Shown here one piece after another: positions 6,300-12,730 of a stretch of DNA of 19,345 bases (position 1 is the first letter of the stretch; every line of letters begins with the position of its first letter). Made by a program: the position numbers and the translations under genes. Below the pieces are notes generated by a model. That model worked only from the letters and a program-made list of their open reading frames with translations, had not been told where the DNA came from and did not search any database. The DNA comes from Deltaproteobacteria bacterium RBG_13_61_14 (GTDB lineage: Bacteria > RBG-13-61-14). The stretch spans positions 1 through 19,345 of the forward strand of contig MGQK01000007.1 in NCBI GenBank assembly GCA_001797815.1, given 5' to 3'.

Positions 6300-7955
6300 T
6301 TGAAATACTCGATCAGCCCGGAGGGGAAACGGTTTCCCCTGCCCCGGCCCGAGGATTACGCGGCCGAAGAGAAGCGGATCGCGCGGCTGGTGGAAGAAAA
6401 GCGCAAACAAGGTTTCGAGATCGTGGTGGTGATGGGCCTGGGCTTTGTCGGCGCGGTCATGGCCGCGGTGGTGGCCGACAGCGTGGACCGGAAGACCGGC
6501 CGGCCCCGGAAGTTCGTGATCGGCAAGCAGCGGCCCAGCGACCGCTCGGGCTGGAAGATCCCCTACCTCAACCGGGGCTTAAGCCCGGTCCAGGCCGAGG
6601 ACCCGGAAGTGGCCCGGATCATCCACCGCACGGTCAAACAGAAGAAGACCCTGGTCGCCACCTTTACCGACGACGCCATCCGCCACGCCGACGTGATCAT
6701 CGTGGACATCCAGTGCGATTACCTCAAGGAGTCGCTCGGCGACCTGTCCACCGGCACCGTGGAAATGCGGGACCTGGAAGAATCCTTCCACATCATCGGC
6801 CGCTACCTCAAGCCCCGGGCGCTCTGCCTGATCGAGACCACGGTCGCGCCCGGCACCACCGAGCGGGTGGCTTACCCCATCCTGAAGCAGGCCTTCGCCC
6901 GCCGGGGGATCAAGGCCTCCCCCCTCCTCGCCCATTCCTACGAGCGGGTGATGCCCGGCCGGAACTACGTGGCTAGCATCCGCGACTTCTGGCGGGTGTG
7001 CGCGGGGGTGGACGCGGAGAGCCGGCGGAGGGTGGAAAAGTTTTTGCGCGAGGTGATCCATACCGGGCAGTATCCCCTCACCGTGCTGGATCGGCCGGTG
7101 GAGAGCGAGACGGCCAAGATCGTGGAGAACAGCTTTCGCGCCGCCATCCTCGCTTTCATGGACGAGTGGAGCCGGTTTGCCGAGGAGGCGGGGGTGGACC
7201 TGGTCAAGGTGATCGAGGCGATCAAGGTGCGGCCGACTCATTCCAATATTATGTTCCCCGGCCCGGGGGTCGGCGGCTACTGCCTGCCCAAGGACGGGGC
7301 CCTGGGGATGTGGGCCTATCGCCGCTTGTTCCACGGCCGCGAGAGCCTGTTCAAGTTCACGCCGCTGGCGATCAACGTCAACGACACCCGCGGGCTGCAC
7401 ACGGCCCGGCTCGCCGCGGAGGCGCTCGCGGAGATGAAGAGGAAGGTCAAGGGCGCGAGGGTCCTGCTCCTGGGCTGCTCCTACCGGGAGGAAGTGGGCG
7501 ACACCCGTTATGCCGGCAGCGAGCTGATCGTGCGGATGCTCACCGAGCAGGGGGCAAAAGTCTCGGTGCACGACCCCTACGTGGAGCGCTGGTGGGAGTT
7601 CGAGCGCCAGGGCGACTACCCGCACCAGACCCACAGCCTGGCCCGCTTCTTCAAAAACCAGGGGAAGTTGAAAAAGTTGAAAGTCTCGCGCGATCTGAAA
7701 GCCTCGCTTTCGGGCCAGGACGCGGTCATTTTCGCGGTGCGGCACCGGCAGTATCTAAAACTGAAACCGGAAGCGGTGGTAAAGCGGGCGGGCAAGCCGC
7801 TGGCGGTGGTGGACGCCTTTGCCCTGCTCGATGACGCCAAAATCCGGCGCTACCTGGAACTGGGCTGCGCGGTGCGAGGGATGGGGCGGGGCCAGATTGG
7901 CCGGCTGCAAGAGCAGCTTCAGTCGGCTCGGCGTCATTCCCGGAAACGGTCGTGA
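6300..7955 (+). CDS. UDP-glucose/GDP-mannose dehydrogenase family protein (nucleotide-sugar 6-dehydrogenase)
   Basis: 551 residues. The family oxidises the C6 hydroxyl of a nucleotide sugar in two NAD+ steps to the uronic acid. Visible signatures are the Rossmann motif VVVMGLGFVGAVMA (~residues 41-54), IETTVAPGTTERV, the catalytic-domain segment ESETAKIVENSF with Lys273 and Asn277, the nucleophile motif GPGVGGYCLPKD with Cys328, and the C-terminal nucleotide-sugar-binding segment GCSYREEVGDTRYAGS. At 551 residues it is longer than usual (~390-450): it has ~40 residues before the Rossmann fold and a Lys/Arg-rich insert after it (DRKTGRPRKFVIGKQRPSD). The start is TTG, since an in-frame stop lies just upstream at 6294-6296, and GGAGGAT precedes it. 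Its stop overlaps the next gene's GTG by 4 bp. Probably serves polysaccharide or glycan synthesis; the exact sugar is not readable. Confidence 0.9.
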   Translation: MKYSISPEGKRFPLPRPEDYAAEEKRIARLVEEKRKQGFEIVVVMGLGFVGAVMAAVVADSVDRKTGRPRKFVIGKQRPSDRSGWKIPYLNRGLSPVQAEDPEVARIIHRTVKQKKTLVATFTDDAIRHADVIIVDIQCDYLKESLGDLSTGTVEMRDLEESFHIIGRYLKPRALCLIETTVAPGTTERVAYPILKQAFARRGIKASPLLAHSYERVMPGRNYVASIRDFWRVCAGVDAESRRRVEKFLREVIHTGQYPLTVLDRPVESETAKIVENSFRAAILAFMDEWSRFAEEAGVDLVKVIEAIKVRPTHSNIMFPGPGVGGYCLPKDGALGMWAYRRLFHGRESLFKFTPLAINVNDTRGLHTARLAAEALAEMKRKVKGARVLLLGCSYREEVGDTRYAGSELIVRMLTEQGAKVSVHDPYVERWWEFERQGDYPHQTHSLARFFKNQGKLKKLKVSRDLKASLSGQDAVIFAVRHRQYLKLKPEAVVKRAGKPLAVVDAFALLDDAKIRRYLELGCAVRGMGRGQIGRLQEQLQSARRHSRKRS

Positions 7956-9028
7956 GAAAGATCAAGCTGGTCGTTTCGGACTTCCACCTCGGCCGGGGCC
8001 GGCTGATGCCGGACGGCGGGATCAACATCCTGGAAGAATTCATCTTCGACCACCGCTTCATTGATTTTCTCGATTACTATTCCCACGACGAGTTCCGGCG
8101 CGACGAGGTGGAACTGATCCTCAACGGCGACTTCATGAACACCATCATGGTGGATTACGAGGAGCAGTATCCGCGGGCGCTGACCGAGGCCGGCTGCGTG
8201 GAAAAGGTGCAGAAGATCCTGGACGGCCACCCGGAGCTGTTCGAGGCCCTGGCCGGCTTTGCCAAAGCGCCGAACCACCGCCTCAGCTACATCGCCGGGA
8301 ACCATGACCCGGCCGTGATCTGGCCGGCGGTGCGGCGCCAACTCCAGGACCGGATCCAATCCGAGATTCTGTTCCCCGGGTTCAACTATGCCTTTGACGG
8401 GATCTGGGTGGAGCACGGGCAGCAGCGGGTGGCCACCAACCGTTTTGATCCGGACCACCTGATCATCCGGACCAAGGGCACGGAGGAGCCGATCCTGAAT
8501 TTGCCCTGGGGCTGCTTCTTCGTGATTGACTACATCAACCCGATCAAGCGCTTCCGCCGCTACATTGACCGGATCCAGCCCTTCGGCCGCTACCTCTTCT
8601 CCGCTTACCTGTTCGACACCGGGTTCGCGCTCCGCGCCACCTATCGCCTGCTCTCCTTCCTGCTCTCCCACCAGTTCGAGAAACACCGCTGGCACACCAC
8701 CTCGCTCCGCGACGCCCTGGATATCGTCAAGCAGCTCTCCATCATTCCGGACCTGGAAAAAGACGCCCAGGAGATTTTGCAAACCGGGCCTTACCACACC
8801 GTGATCTTCGGCCACAACCACCAGCCGGCTTACGTCAAGGTGGGCCGCGCCAAGCTCTACGTCAACGTGGGCACCTGGAACGACATCATCCACCTGGAGA
8901 TCCAGAACCTGGGCCGGCAGCGGCGGATGACTTACGCCTATATCGAGTACCGGAACCAGGAGCGGCCGCAGACCCACCTCAAGCTCTGGAAGGGCCGGCA
9001 CGTGATCGAGGAAGACATGATGTTCTAA
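7952..9028 (+). CDS. Calcineurin-like metallophosphoesterase
   Basis: 358 residues. The dinuclear-metal motifs of the superfamily are complete: SDFHLG (Asp10, His12), LNGDFMN, AGNHD (Asn117, His118, Asp119) and FGHNHQPAY (His288, His290), followed by YVNVGTWND. The protein should hydrolyse a phosphomonoester, phosphodiester or pyrophosphate. It is longer than E. coli LpxH (~240 residues) because of an insert between the third and last motifs that is rich in aromatic and basic residues and could contact membrane lipid. The GTG start overlaps the preceding stop as GTGA, so it is translationally coupled to the nucleotide-sugar dehydrogenase. That pairing suggests a role in envelope glycan or lipid-linked sugar metabolism (inference). 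Substrate unknown. Confidence 0.9.
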   Translation: MRKIKLVVSDFHLGRGRLMPDGGINILEEFIFDHRFIDFLDYYSHDEFRRDEVELILNGDFMNTIMVDYEEQYPRALTEAGCVEKVQKILDGHPELFEALAGFAKAPNHRLSYIAGNHDPAVIWPAVRRQLQDRIQSEILFPGFNYAFDGIWVEHGQQRVATNRFDPDHLIIRTKGTEEPILNLPWGCFFVIDYINPIKRFRRYIDRIQPFGRYLFSAYLFDTGFALRATYRLLSFLLSHQFEKHRWHTTSLRDALDIVKQLSIIPDLEKDAQEILQTGPYHTVIFGHNHQPAYVKVGRAKLYVNVGTWNDIIHLEIQNLGRQRRMTYAYIEYRNQERPQTHLKLWKGRHVIEEDMMF

Positions 9029-9055
9029 CCCGGATTTGATGCGATCGGAGATGCC

Positions 9056-9454
9056 ATGACCAAAGCCTATTTTGCCACGGCCATCAATTGCATAGACGGC
9101 CGCGTGCAGACGCCGGTCCTGGACTGGATGAAAAAATTCTGCGGCGTGGATTACGTGGACCTGATCACCGAGCCGGGGCCGGACCAGGTCTTGTCCGAAG
9201 GGCCGGCGGAAAAAGTCCAGGCCATCCGCGAAAAGGTGATGATCTCGGTCAGGGTTCACTCCTCCGAGGTGATCGCGGTGGCCGGGCATGACGATTGCGC
9301 GGCCAACCCGGGGCCCAAGGAACAACATCTCCACCAAATTCAGAAGAGCGTGGAAGTGGTATCGGGCTGGTGGATGCCGGCGCGCGTCTTGGGGCTGTGG
9401 GTCAACGAGCAGTGGCAGGTGGAAATCGTCGCGGACACTCGCCCCTCCGGTTAA
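9056..9454 (+). CDS. Miniature beta-carbonic-anhydrase-like zinc protein
   Basis: 132 residues. NCIDGR near the N-terminus (Cys12, Asp14, Arg16) and GHDDCAANP (His78, Cys81) reproduce the Cys-x-Asp-x-Arg and His-x2-Cys zinc/dyad pattern of beta-carbonic anhydrases, with Gly where the usual signature has Ser. Classical beta enzymes are ~190-230 residues; this one lacks most flanking helices, so CO2 hydration is not assured. Similar short proteins exist and are generally uncharacterised. It follows the metallophosphoesterase gene by 27 bp with CGGAG before the ATG, so it is probably the last gene of that operon. The last base of its stop codon is the first base of a 12-bp inverted repeat (9454-9505). 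Confidence 0.8.
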   Translation: MTKAYFATAINCIDGRVQTPVLDWMKKFCGVDYVDLITEPGPDQVLSEGPAEKVQAIREKVMISVRVHSSEVIAVAGHDDCAANPGPKEQHLHQIQKSVEVVSGWWMPARVLGLWVNEQWQVEIVADTRPSG

Positions 9455-9505
9455 TACCAATTTGCCTTTATCAGAAACGCTTGAAGCTTGATTGCAAATT
9501 GGTAT
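9454..9505. repeat. Perfect 12-bp inverted repeat between convergent genes
   Basis: ATACCAATTTGC (9454-9465) and GCAAATTGGTAT (9494-9505) are exact reverse complements around 28 nt. The stem is AT-rich and has no T-tract after either arm, so it is not a classical intrinsic terminator. It could act as a bidirectional 3'-end hairpin for the convergent carbonic-anhydrase-like and miaA transcripts, or be a small MITE-like remnant. Confidence 0.7.
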
Positions 9506-9526
9506 GACGGGTCGCACCTTCGCTTT

Positions 9527-10462
9527 TTAAAAAAACTGCCGGATTAAACTCCAGAGGCTTTCCGGGTCAGAGTCCGGATTGAGCCAGCGGAGCTCCGGCT
9601 CGCCCCTCATCCAGGTGAGCTGGCGCCGGGCGTAGTGGCGGGAATCGCGCTGGATCAGCTCTTTGGTCCGGCCCAGGTCGTGCTGTCCGTCCAGATAGCC
9701 GTGCACCTGGCGGTAGCCGATGATCTTCTGCGACTTGAGCTCCGGCCCGTAGCCCTTGGCCCGCAAACCCTTCACTTCCTCCACCAGGCCCTTGGCGAGC
9801 ATGATCTCCACCCGCTGGTTGATCCGGCGGTAAAGCTCCGGCCGCGGGACCTCCAGGCCGAGGCGAAACACCCGGAAACCGGCCAGCGAAGTCCGGGGCT
9901 GGCGCTCGAAGTGGCGGGAGAGCGGCTCGCCGGTAAGCTCAAAGACCTCGAGCGCGCGGACGATCCGGACCAGGTCATTGGGATGGATGCGGTTGGCCGA
10001 GATCGGGTCCACTTCCCGCAGGCGGTCGTGCAACGCCGGCACGCCCTTGAGCAGAGCCTCTTTTTCTAATCGGGCGCGAAGCGCATGATCCGCGGCGGGA
10101 CCGGGAAACAGGCCGCGAAGCAGAGCGCGCAGGTAAAAGCCGGTGCCGCCGACCAGGATGGCCGGCTGATGTTCTCTAGCCAGCCGGGCCAGCGCCTCGC
10201 GGGCCGCGGCTGCCCATTGGGCCGCGGAAAAATCCTGGTCCGGTTCCACCAGGTCAATCAGGTGGTGGGGAATGCCTTGTCGCTCGGCCGGAAGGAGCTT
10301 ATCCGTGCCCACGTCCATGCCGCGATAGACCTGGGCCGAGTCGGCGCTCAGGATTTCAGGCTGGAGCCCCTTTTCCCGAAACCGGAACGCCAATTCCAAA
10401 GCCCACCCGGACTTGCCGCTGGCCGTGGGGCCGGTGAGCACCAGAAGAGGCGGTTCGCTCAA
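9527..10462 (-). CDS. miaA: tRNA dimethylallyltransferase MiaA
   Basis: 311 residues, close to the E. coli length of 316. MiaA transfers the dimethylallyl group of DMAPP to N6 of A37 in tRNAs reading UNN codons. Visible motifs are the P-loop LTGPTASGKS (Lys17), DSAQVYRGMDVGTDK, PHHLIDLVEPDQDFSAAQW, ILVGGTGFYLRAL, the interaction segment NRIHPNDLVRIVRALEVFE, and near the end QKIIGYRQVHGYL and RDSRHYARRQLTWMR. Start choice: the frame is open far upstream but homology begins at LSEPPLLVLTGPTASGKS. A TTG at 10462 overlaps the upstream TGA as TTGA, and GGAGG lies just before it in the end of the upstream gene. It is therefore coupled to the glycoside hydrolase gene, an unexpected partner. Confidence 0.95.
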   Translation of the reverse strand: MSEPPLLVLTGPTASGKSGWALELAFRFREKGLQPEILSADSAQVYRGMDVGTDKLLPAERQGIPHHLIDLVEPDQDFSAAQWAAAAREALARLAREHQPAILVGGTGFYLRALLRGLFPGPAADHALRARLEKEALLKGVPALHDRLREVDPISANRIHPNDLVRIVRALEVFELTGEPLSRHFERQPRTSLAGFRVFRLGLEVPRPELYRRINQRVEIMLAKGLVEEVKGLRAKGYGPELKSQKIIGYRQVHGYLDGQHDLGRTKELIQRDSRHYARRQLTWMRGEPELRWLNPDSDPESLWSLIRQFF

Positions 10463-12450
10463 GGAACCTCCACTTGGACCACCGCCAAGGAAAGACCGGG
10501 CAGAACCAGGCTGGGTTCGGGTAGGGGCATGGACTTCGGCGAGCTCCCCTCGACAAGCTCGGGGCCTGAGCCTGTCGAAGGCAGTCGAGCCGCCTGCCAC
10601 GCCCCTGCGCTCGAATACACAAGCTCTGCCGGTTGCGCCTGGGCGAATTCGGGACCGAGCAGCTCGGACCAGTTGAGTTCCAGGCTCTGCTCTTTGGCGG
10701 CCGGGTTGCGGACGACCAGCAGGCCCTGTTTGCCCAGGCGATGGGCATAACCGTAAACCCGGCCCTGGCCCGGGTCGCCGAGCACCATCCGGGAATTTTT
10801 CAGCAGCTCCGCATTCTGCCTGGCCCAGGCGACGGTGTCCTGCAGGAATTGCCATTCGCCGGCCGAAAGGGTCGCCGGCGTGCCGTAAAGCTCCCACATC
10901 ATCACGCCCCGGCCGAAGAACATGACCGCGTCGTCCGAGAAGTCGCGCAGGTTCTCGCCCTGGTCGCCCAGGTCCTGGAGCCGGCCCTTGATGATGCCGT
11001 GGGTCATCAGGGAGTGGATGGGGAACTGGGCGCCTTCCACCCGCAAGCGCTGATAGAGGATGGTATCCCGATAGGTGATGCTCTGCTGGCGCTTGCTCCC
11101 TTCCCCCTGGTAATAGTAATCCAGTCCGCCCGGCCAGACCACATCGCAATGCCGAAGCCACCAAGGCGAGAGCCAGGCGCCTCGGGTGATGTTAATCATG
11201 ATCGCGGGGTTCTCATGCTTGACCGCGTCTATCACTTCGATAAAGGCATCGGTAAGACCCGCCTGACCGAAGCGGCCGACCCGATGACCATGATGGCGAT
11301 AGGGACAGCGCGTGGTGAGGTTATCGAGCTTGAAGTAGTTGACGCCGTTTTCTCGCGCGTATTTGAGCATCTGGTTCTTAAACCACTGCTGATAATTTTT
11401 CCCGGCGATGCAGAAGCCGAGCGGGCTTTTTTCAAAGCCCTGCCCCGCGCTCGCGAGCAGGCGGCGGAGCTGGTTGGTCGGGTAGCCGCCGAGGGGGGAC
11501 AGCCAGAGCCCCAACTCGGCGCCGTGCGCTTCCGCCGCGGACCGCACCGGGTCAAAGCCCAGGGGGAAGCGGAGGGGATGAGGGGCCCAGAGGTTTTGAA
11601 AGTCGTCCCAGCCGTCGTCCAGCACCACGCTCTGGAGGGGGAAAGCGAGGGGGAAGGCGGCCAGGGTCTGGAGGACTTCCTGGTCAGAGTAGTTGCGGAG
11701 GTCATACCAGGTGTTGTAGAGGAGGAAGGGCCGGACCGGGTAGGAGCGGATGCGGTCCACGTAAGCGAGGAATCGCTCGCGCACCTTTTCGTGCTCGCCC
11801 GCGCCGATGACCGCGCTTTGGGAAAGGTATCCTTCGGGTCCGGCGTTCAAGCCCACCGGGTAAGCGCAAACGACCCGGCCCTTGTCCACCTGGTTCTCGG
11901 CCGAGGGATACTCCACCCCGAAGAAAAAGTCGCCCACGTAAACCGGCTGGCCGGGGCCGCTAAAAGTCTCGGGAGTTTGCCAGGGCTTAAAGTCCGAGAG
12001 CGCGACCCGGTCCACGAAGGCGGGGAAGTCGGGCGAGATGAAATTCAGGCTCTTGCGGATGAACCACTCCTCCGGCTCGGTCCAGTAGCGCAATTCCAGG
12101 AGATAGGGAAGTTGTTCGGCCTGGAGCAGGAAGACCAATTGCCGGGGCGTCTGTTCCACCCGGATGACCTTGAAATCCCACGGCCCCAGGATCCGGAACT
12201 GGAGCTCGATCCGGAACTCCTGCCCCGGGACCAGGTAGGTCTTGCCGGTGAAGCGGTTGACCAGCGCGGTGTGGAGCAGCCACCCTTCCTGGACGCCCAG
12301 GGTCAGGATCAGGCCTTGATTTTTCAACTGGTAAGTGACCGGCGGCGCCACCATTTTGCGCTCGGCCCGCCCGGCCAGGAGGATGAGCAGGCAGAGGAGA
12401 AAGACAGGGGAAGTCAGGAGTCGGAAGCGGATCGTGCGAGTCCACGCCAT
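10459..12450 (-). CDS. Clan-D (GH36-like, alpha-galactosidase type) glycoside hydrolase, secreted or membrane-anchored
   Basis: 663 residues. Residues ~7-27 form a hydrophobic signal or anchor (LLTSPVFLLCLLILLAG). A beta-sandwich domain (~40-240) precedes a TIM barrel (~245-560) marked by FLLYNTWYDLRNYSD, VVLDDGWDDFQNLWAPHP, ELGLWLSPLGGYPTNQL and NYFKLDNLT. Asp376 in FKLDN matches the clan-D nucleophile position; the acid/base Asp cannot be assigned with certainty. A C-terminal beta domain (~570-663) follows. The family mainly hydrolyses alpha-galactosides, but related members act on other alpha-linked sugars, so specificity is open. Residues 624-635 (PSTGSGPELVEG) are encoded by an inserted 35-bp palindrome. 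The ATG at 12450 has no strong ribosome site. The stop overlaps the miaA start. Confidence 0.85.
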   Translation of the reverse strand: MAWTRTIRFRLLTSPVFLLCLLILLAGRAERKMVAPPVTYQLKNQGLILTLGVQEGWLLHTALVNRFTGKTYLVPGQEFRIELQFRILGPWDFKVIRVEQTPRQLVFLLQAEQLPYLLELRYWTEPEEWFIRKSLNFISPDFPAFVDRVALSDFKPWQTPETFSGPGQPVYVGDFFFGVEYPSAENQVDKGRVVCAYPVGLNAGPEGYLSQSAVIGAGEHEKVRERFLAYVDRIRSYPVRPFLLYNTWYDLRNYSDQEVLQTLAAFPLAFPLQSVVLDDGWDDFQNLWAPHPLRFPLGFDPVRSAAEAHGAELGLWLSPLGGYPTNQLRRLLASAGQGFEKSPLGFCIAGKNYQQWFKNQMLKYARENGVNYFKLDNLTTRCPYRHHGHRVGRFGQAGLTDAFIEVIDAVKHENPAIMINITRGAWLSPWWLRHCDVVWPGGLDYYYQGEGSKRQQSITYRDTILYQRLRVEGAQFPIHSLMTHGIIKGRLQDLGDQGENLRDFSDDAVMFFGRGVMMWELYGTPATLSAGEWQFLQDTVAWARQNAELLKNSRMVLGDPGQGRVYGYAHRLGKQGLLVVRNPAAKEQSLELNWSELLGPEFAQAQPAELVYSSAGAWQAARLPSTGSGPELVEGSSPKSMPLPEPSLVLPGLSLAVVQVEVP
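10547..10581. repeat. 35-bp dispersed palindromic element inserted in frame in the glycoside hydrolase gene
   Basis: Left arm CCCTCGACAAGCTCGGG (10547-10563) and right arm CCTGAGCCTGTCGAAGG (10565-10581) pair over 17 positions with three mismatches, around a single base. The core TCGACAAGCTC/GAGCCTGTCGA belongs to a palindrome type I recognise as dispersed in many bacterial genomes, where it often appears in translations as SGPEPVEG-like peptides. Here it encodes residues 624-635 of the hydrolase without breaking the frame. Confidence 0.75.
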
Positions 12451-12661
12451 CGTCGCTCATTTTAGCCAATCTCCGGCGAAAAAGGTAGGCGGCAACAGAT
12501 AAAAGAAAAAAAGAGGCTGACCCGCAGGTGTATGCTTGTCCAAGTAACTTTCCTAGGCCATTCCTGCTTGATTGATCGGCGCAGCAATCGCTAACCAGAG
12601 GCTTTTTTCAAGATCATGGAAAAGCTCCTGATCCCCTGGCTGGATTAGTCCCCCCGCCGCA

Positions 12662-12692
12662 ACCGCTTTGGGCCAGAAGGGCGGTCTTTTTT
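12662..12692 (+). terminator. Weak intrinsic-terminator-like hairpin just upstream of the selD promoter
   Basis: ACCGC (12662-12666) pairs with GCGGT (12681-12685) across a 14-nt loop, followed by C and TTTTTT (12687-12692). On the plus strand this is a short terminator shape, yet no plus-strand gene lies upstream for over 3 kb. It may end an unannotated plus-strand transcript, insulate selD, or be coincidental. Confidence 0.35.
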
Positions 12693-12719
12693 GCGCGGTC
12701 TCTGCTTCTCGGCTATACT
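12691..12719 (+). promoter_or_regulatory. Promoter of the selDAB operon
   Basis: TTGCGC (12691-12696), a 17-nt spacer and TATACT (12714-12719). The -10 matches the consensus at 5 of 6 positions; the -35 matches only at TTG. The predicted start at ~12725-12727 leaves just 4-6 nt before the selD ATG, so the transcript would be nearly leaderless. Confidence 0.5.
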
Positions 12720-12730
12720 AAACCCTTGCC

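Larger units (their letters stand above)
12451..12730. other. 280-bp divergent intergenic region between the glycoside hydrolase and selD
   Basis: No protein gene seen. It holds several small hairpins, for example GATCA/TGATC around 12620-12640 and GATTG/CAATC near 12570-12590. It also has a terminator-like stem-loop with T6 (12662-12692) and the selD promoter. No convincing minus-strand promoter or ribosome site for the glycoside hydrolase was found. Confidence 0.5.

Noticed and set aside
7934-9517. Long open frames antisense to strong genes (also at 4853-6268, 10633-12465, 14793-16589, 12713-13846)
   Set aside because: They are mirror frames produced by high GC codon bias; the opposite strand carries complete conserved families, and the antisense translations are Arg/Gly/His-rich without domains.
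9527-11164. 545-residue reading of the miaA frame
   Set aside because: The upstream part is out-of-frame reading through the glycoside hydrolase gene; MiaA similarity and the ribosome site begin at 10462.
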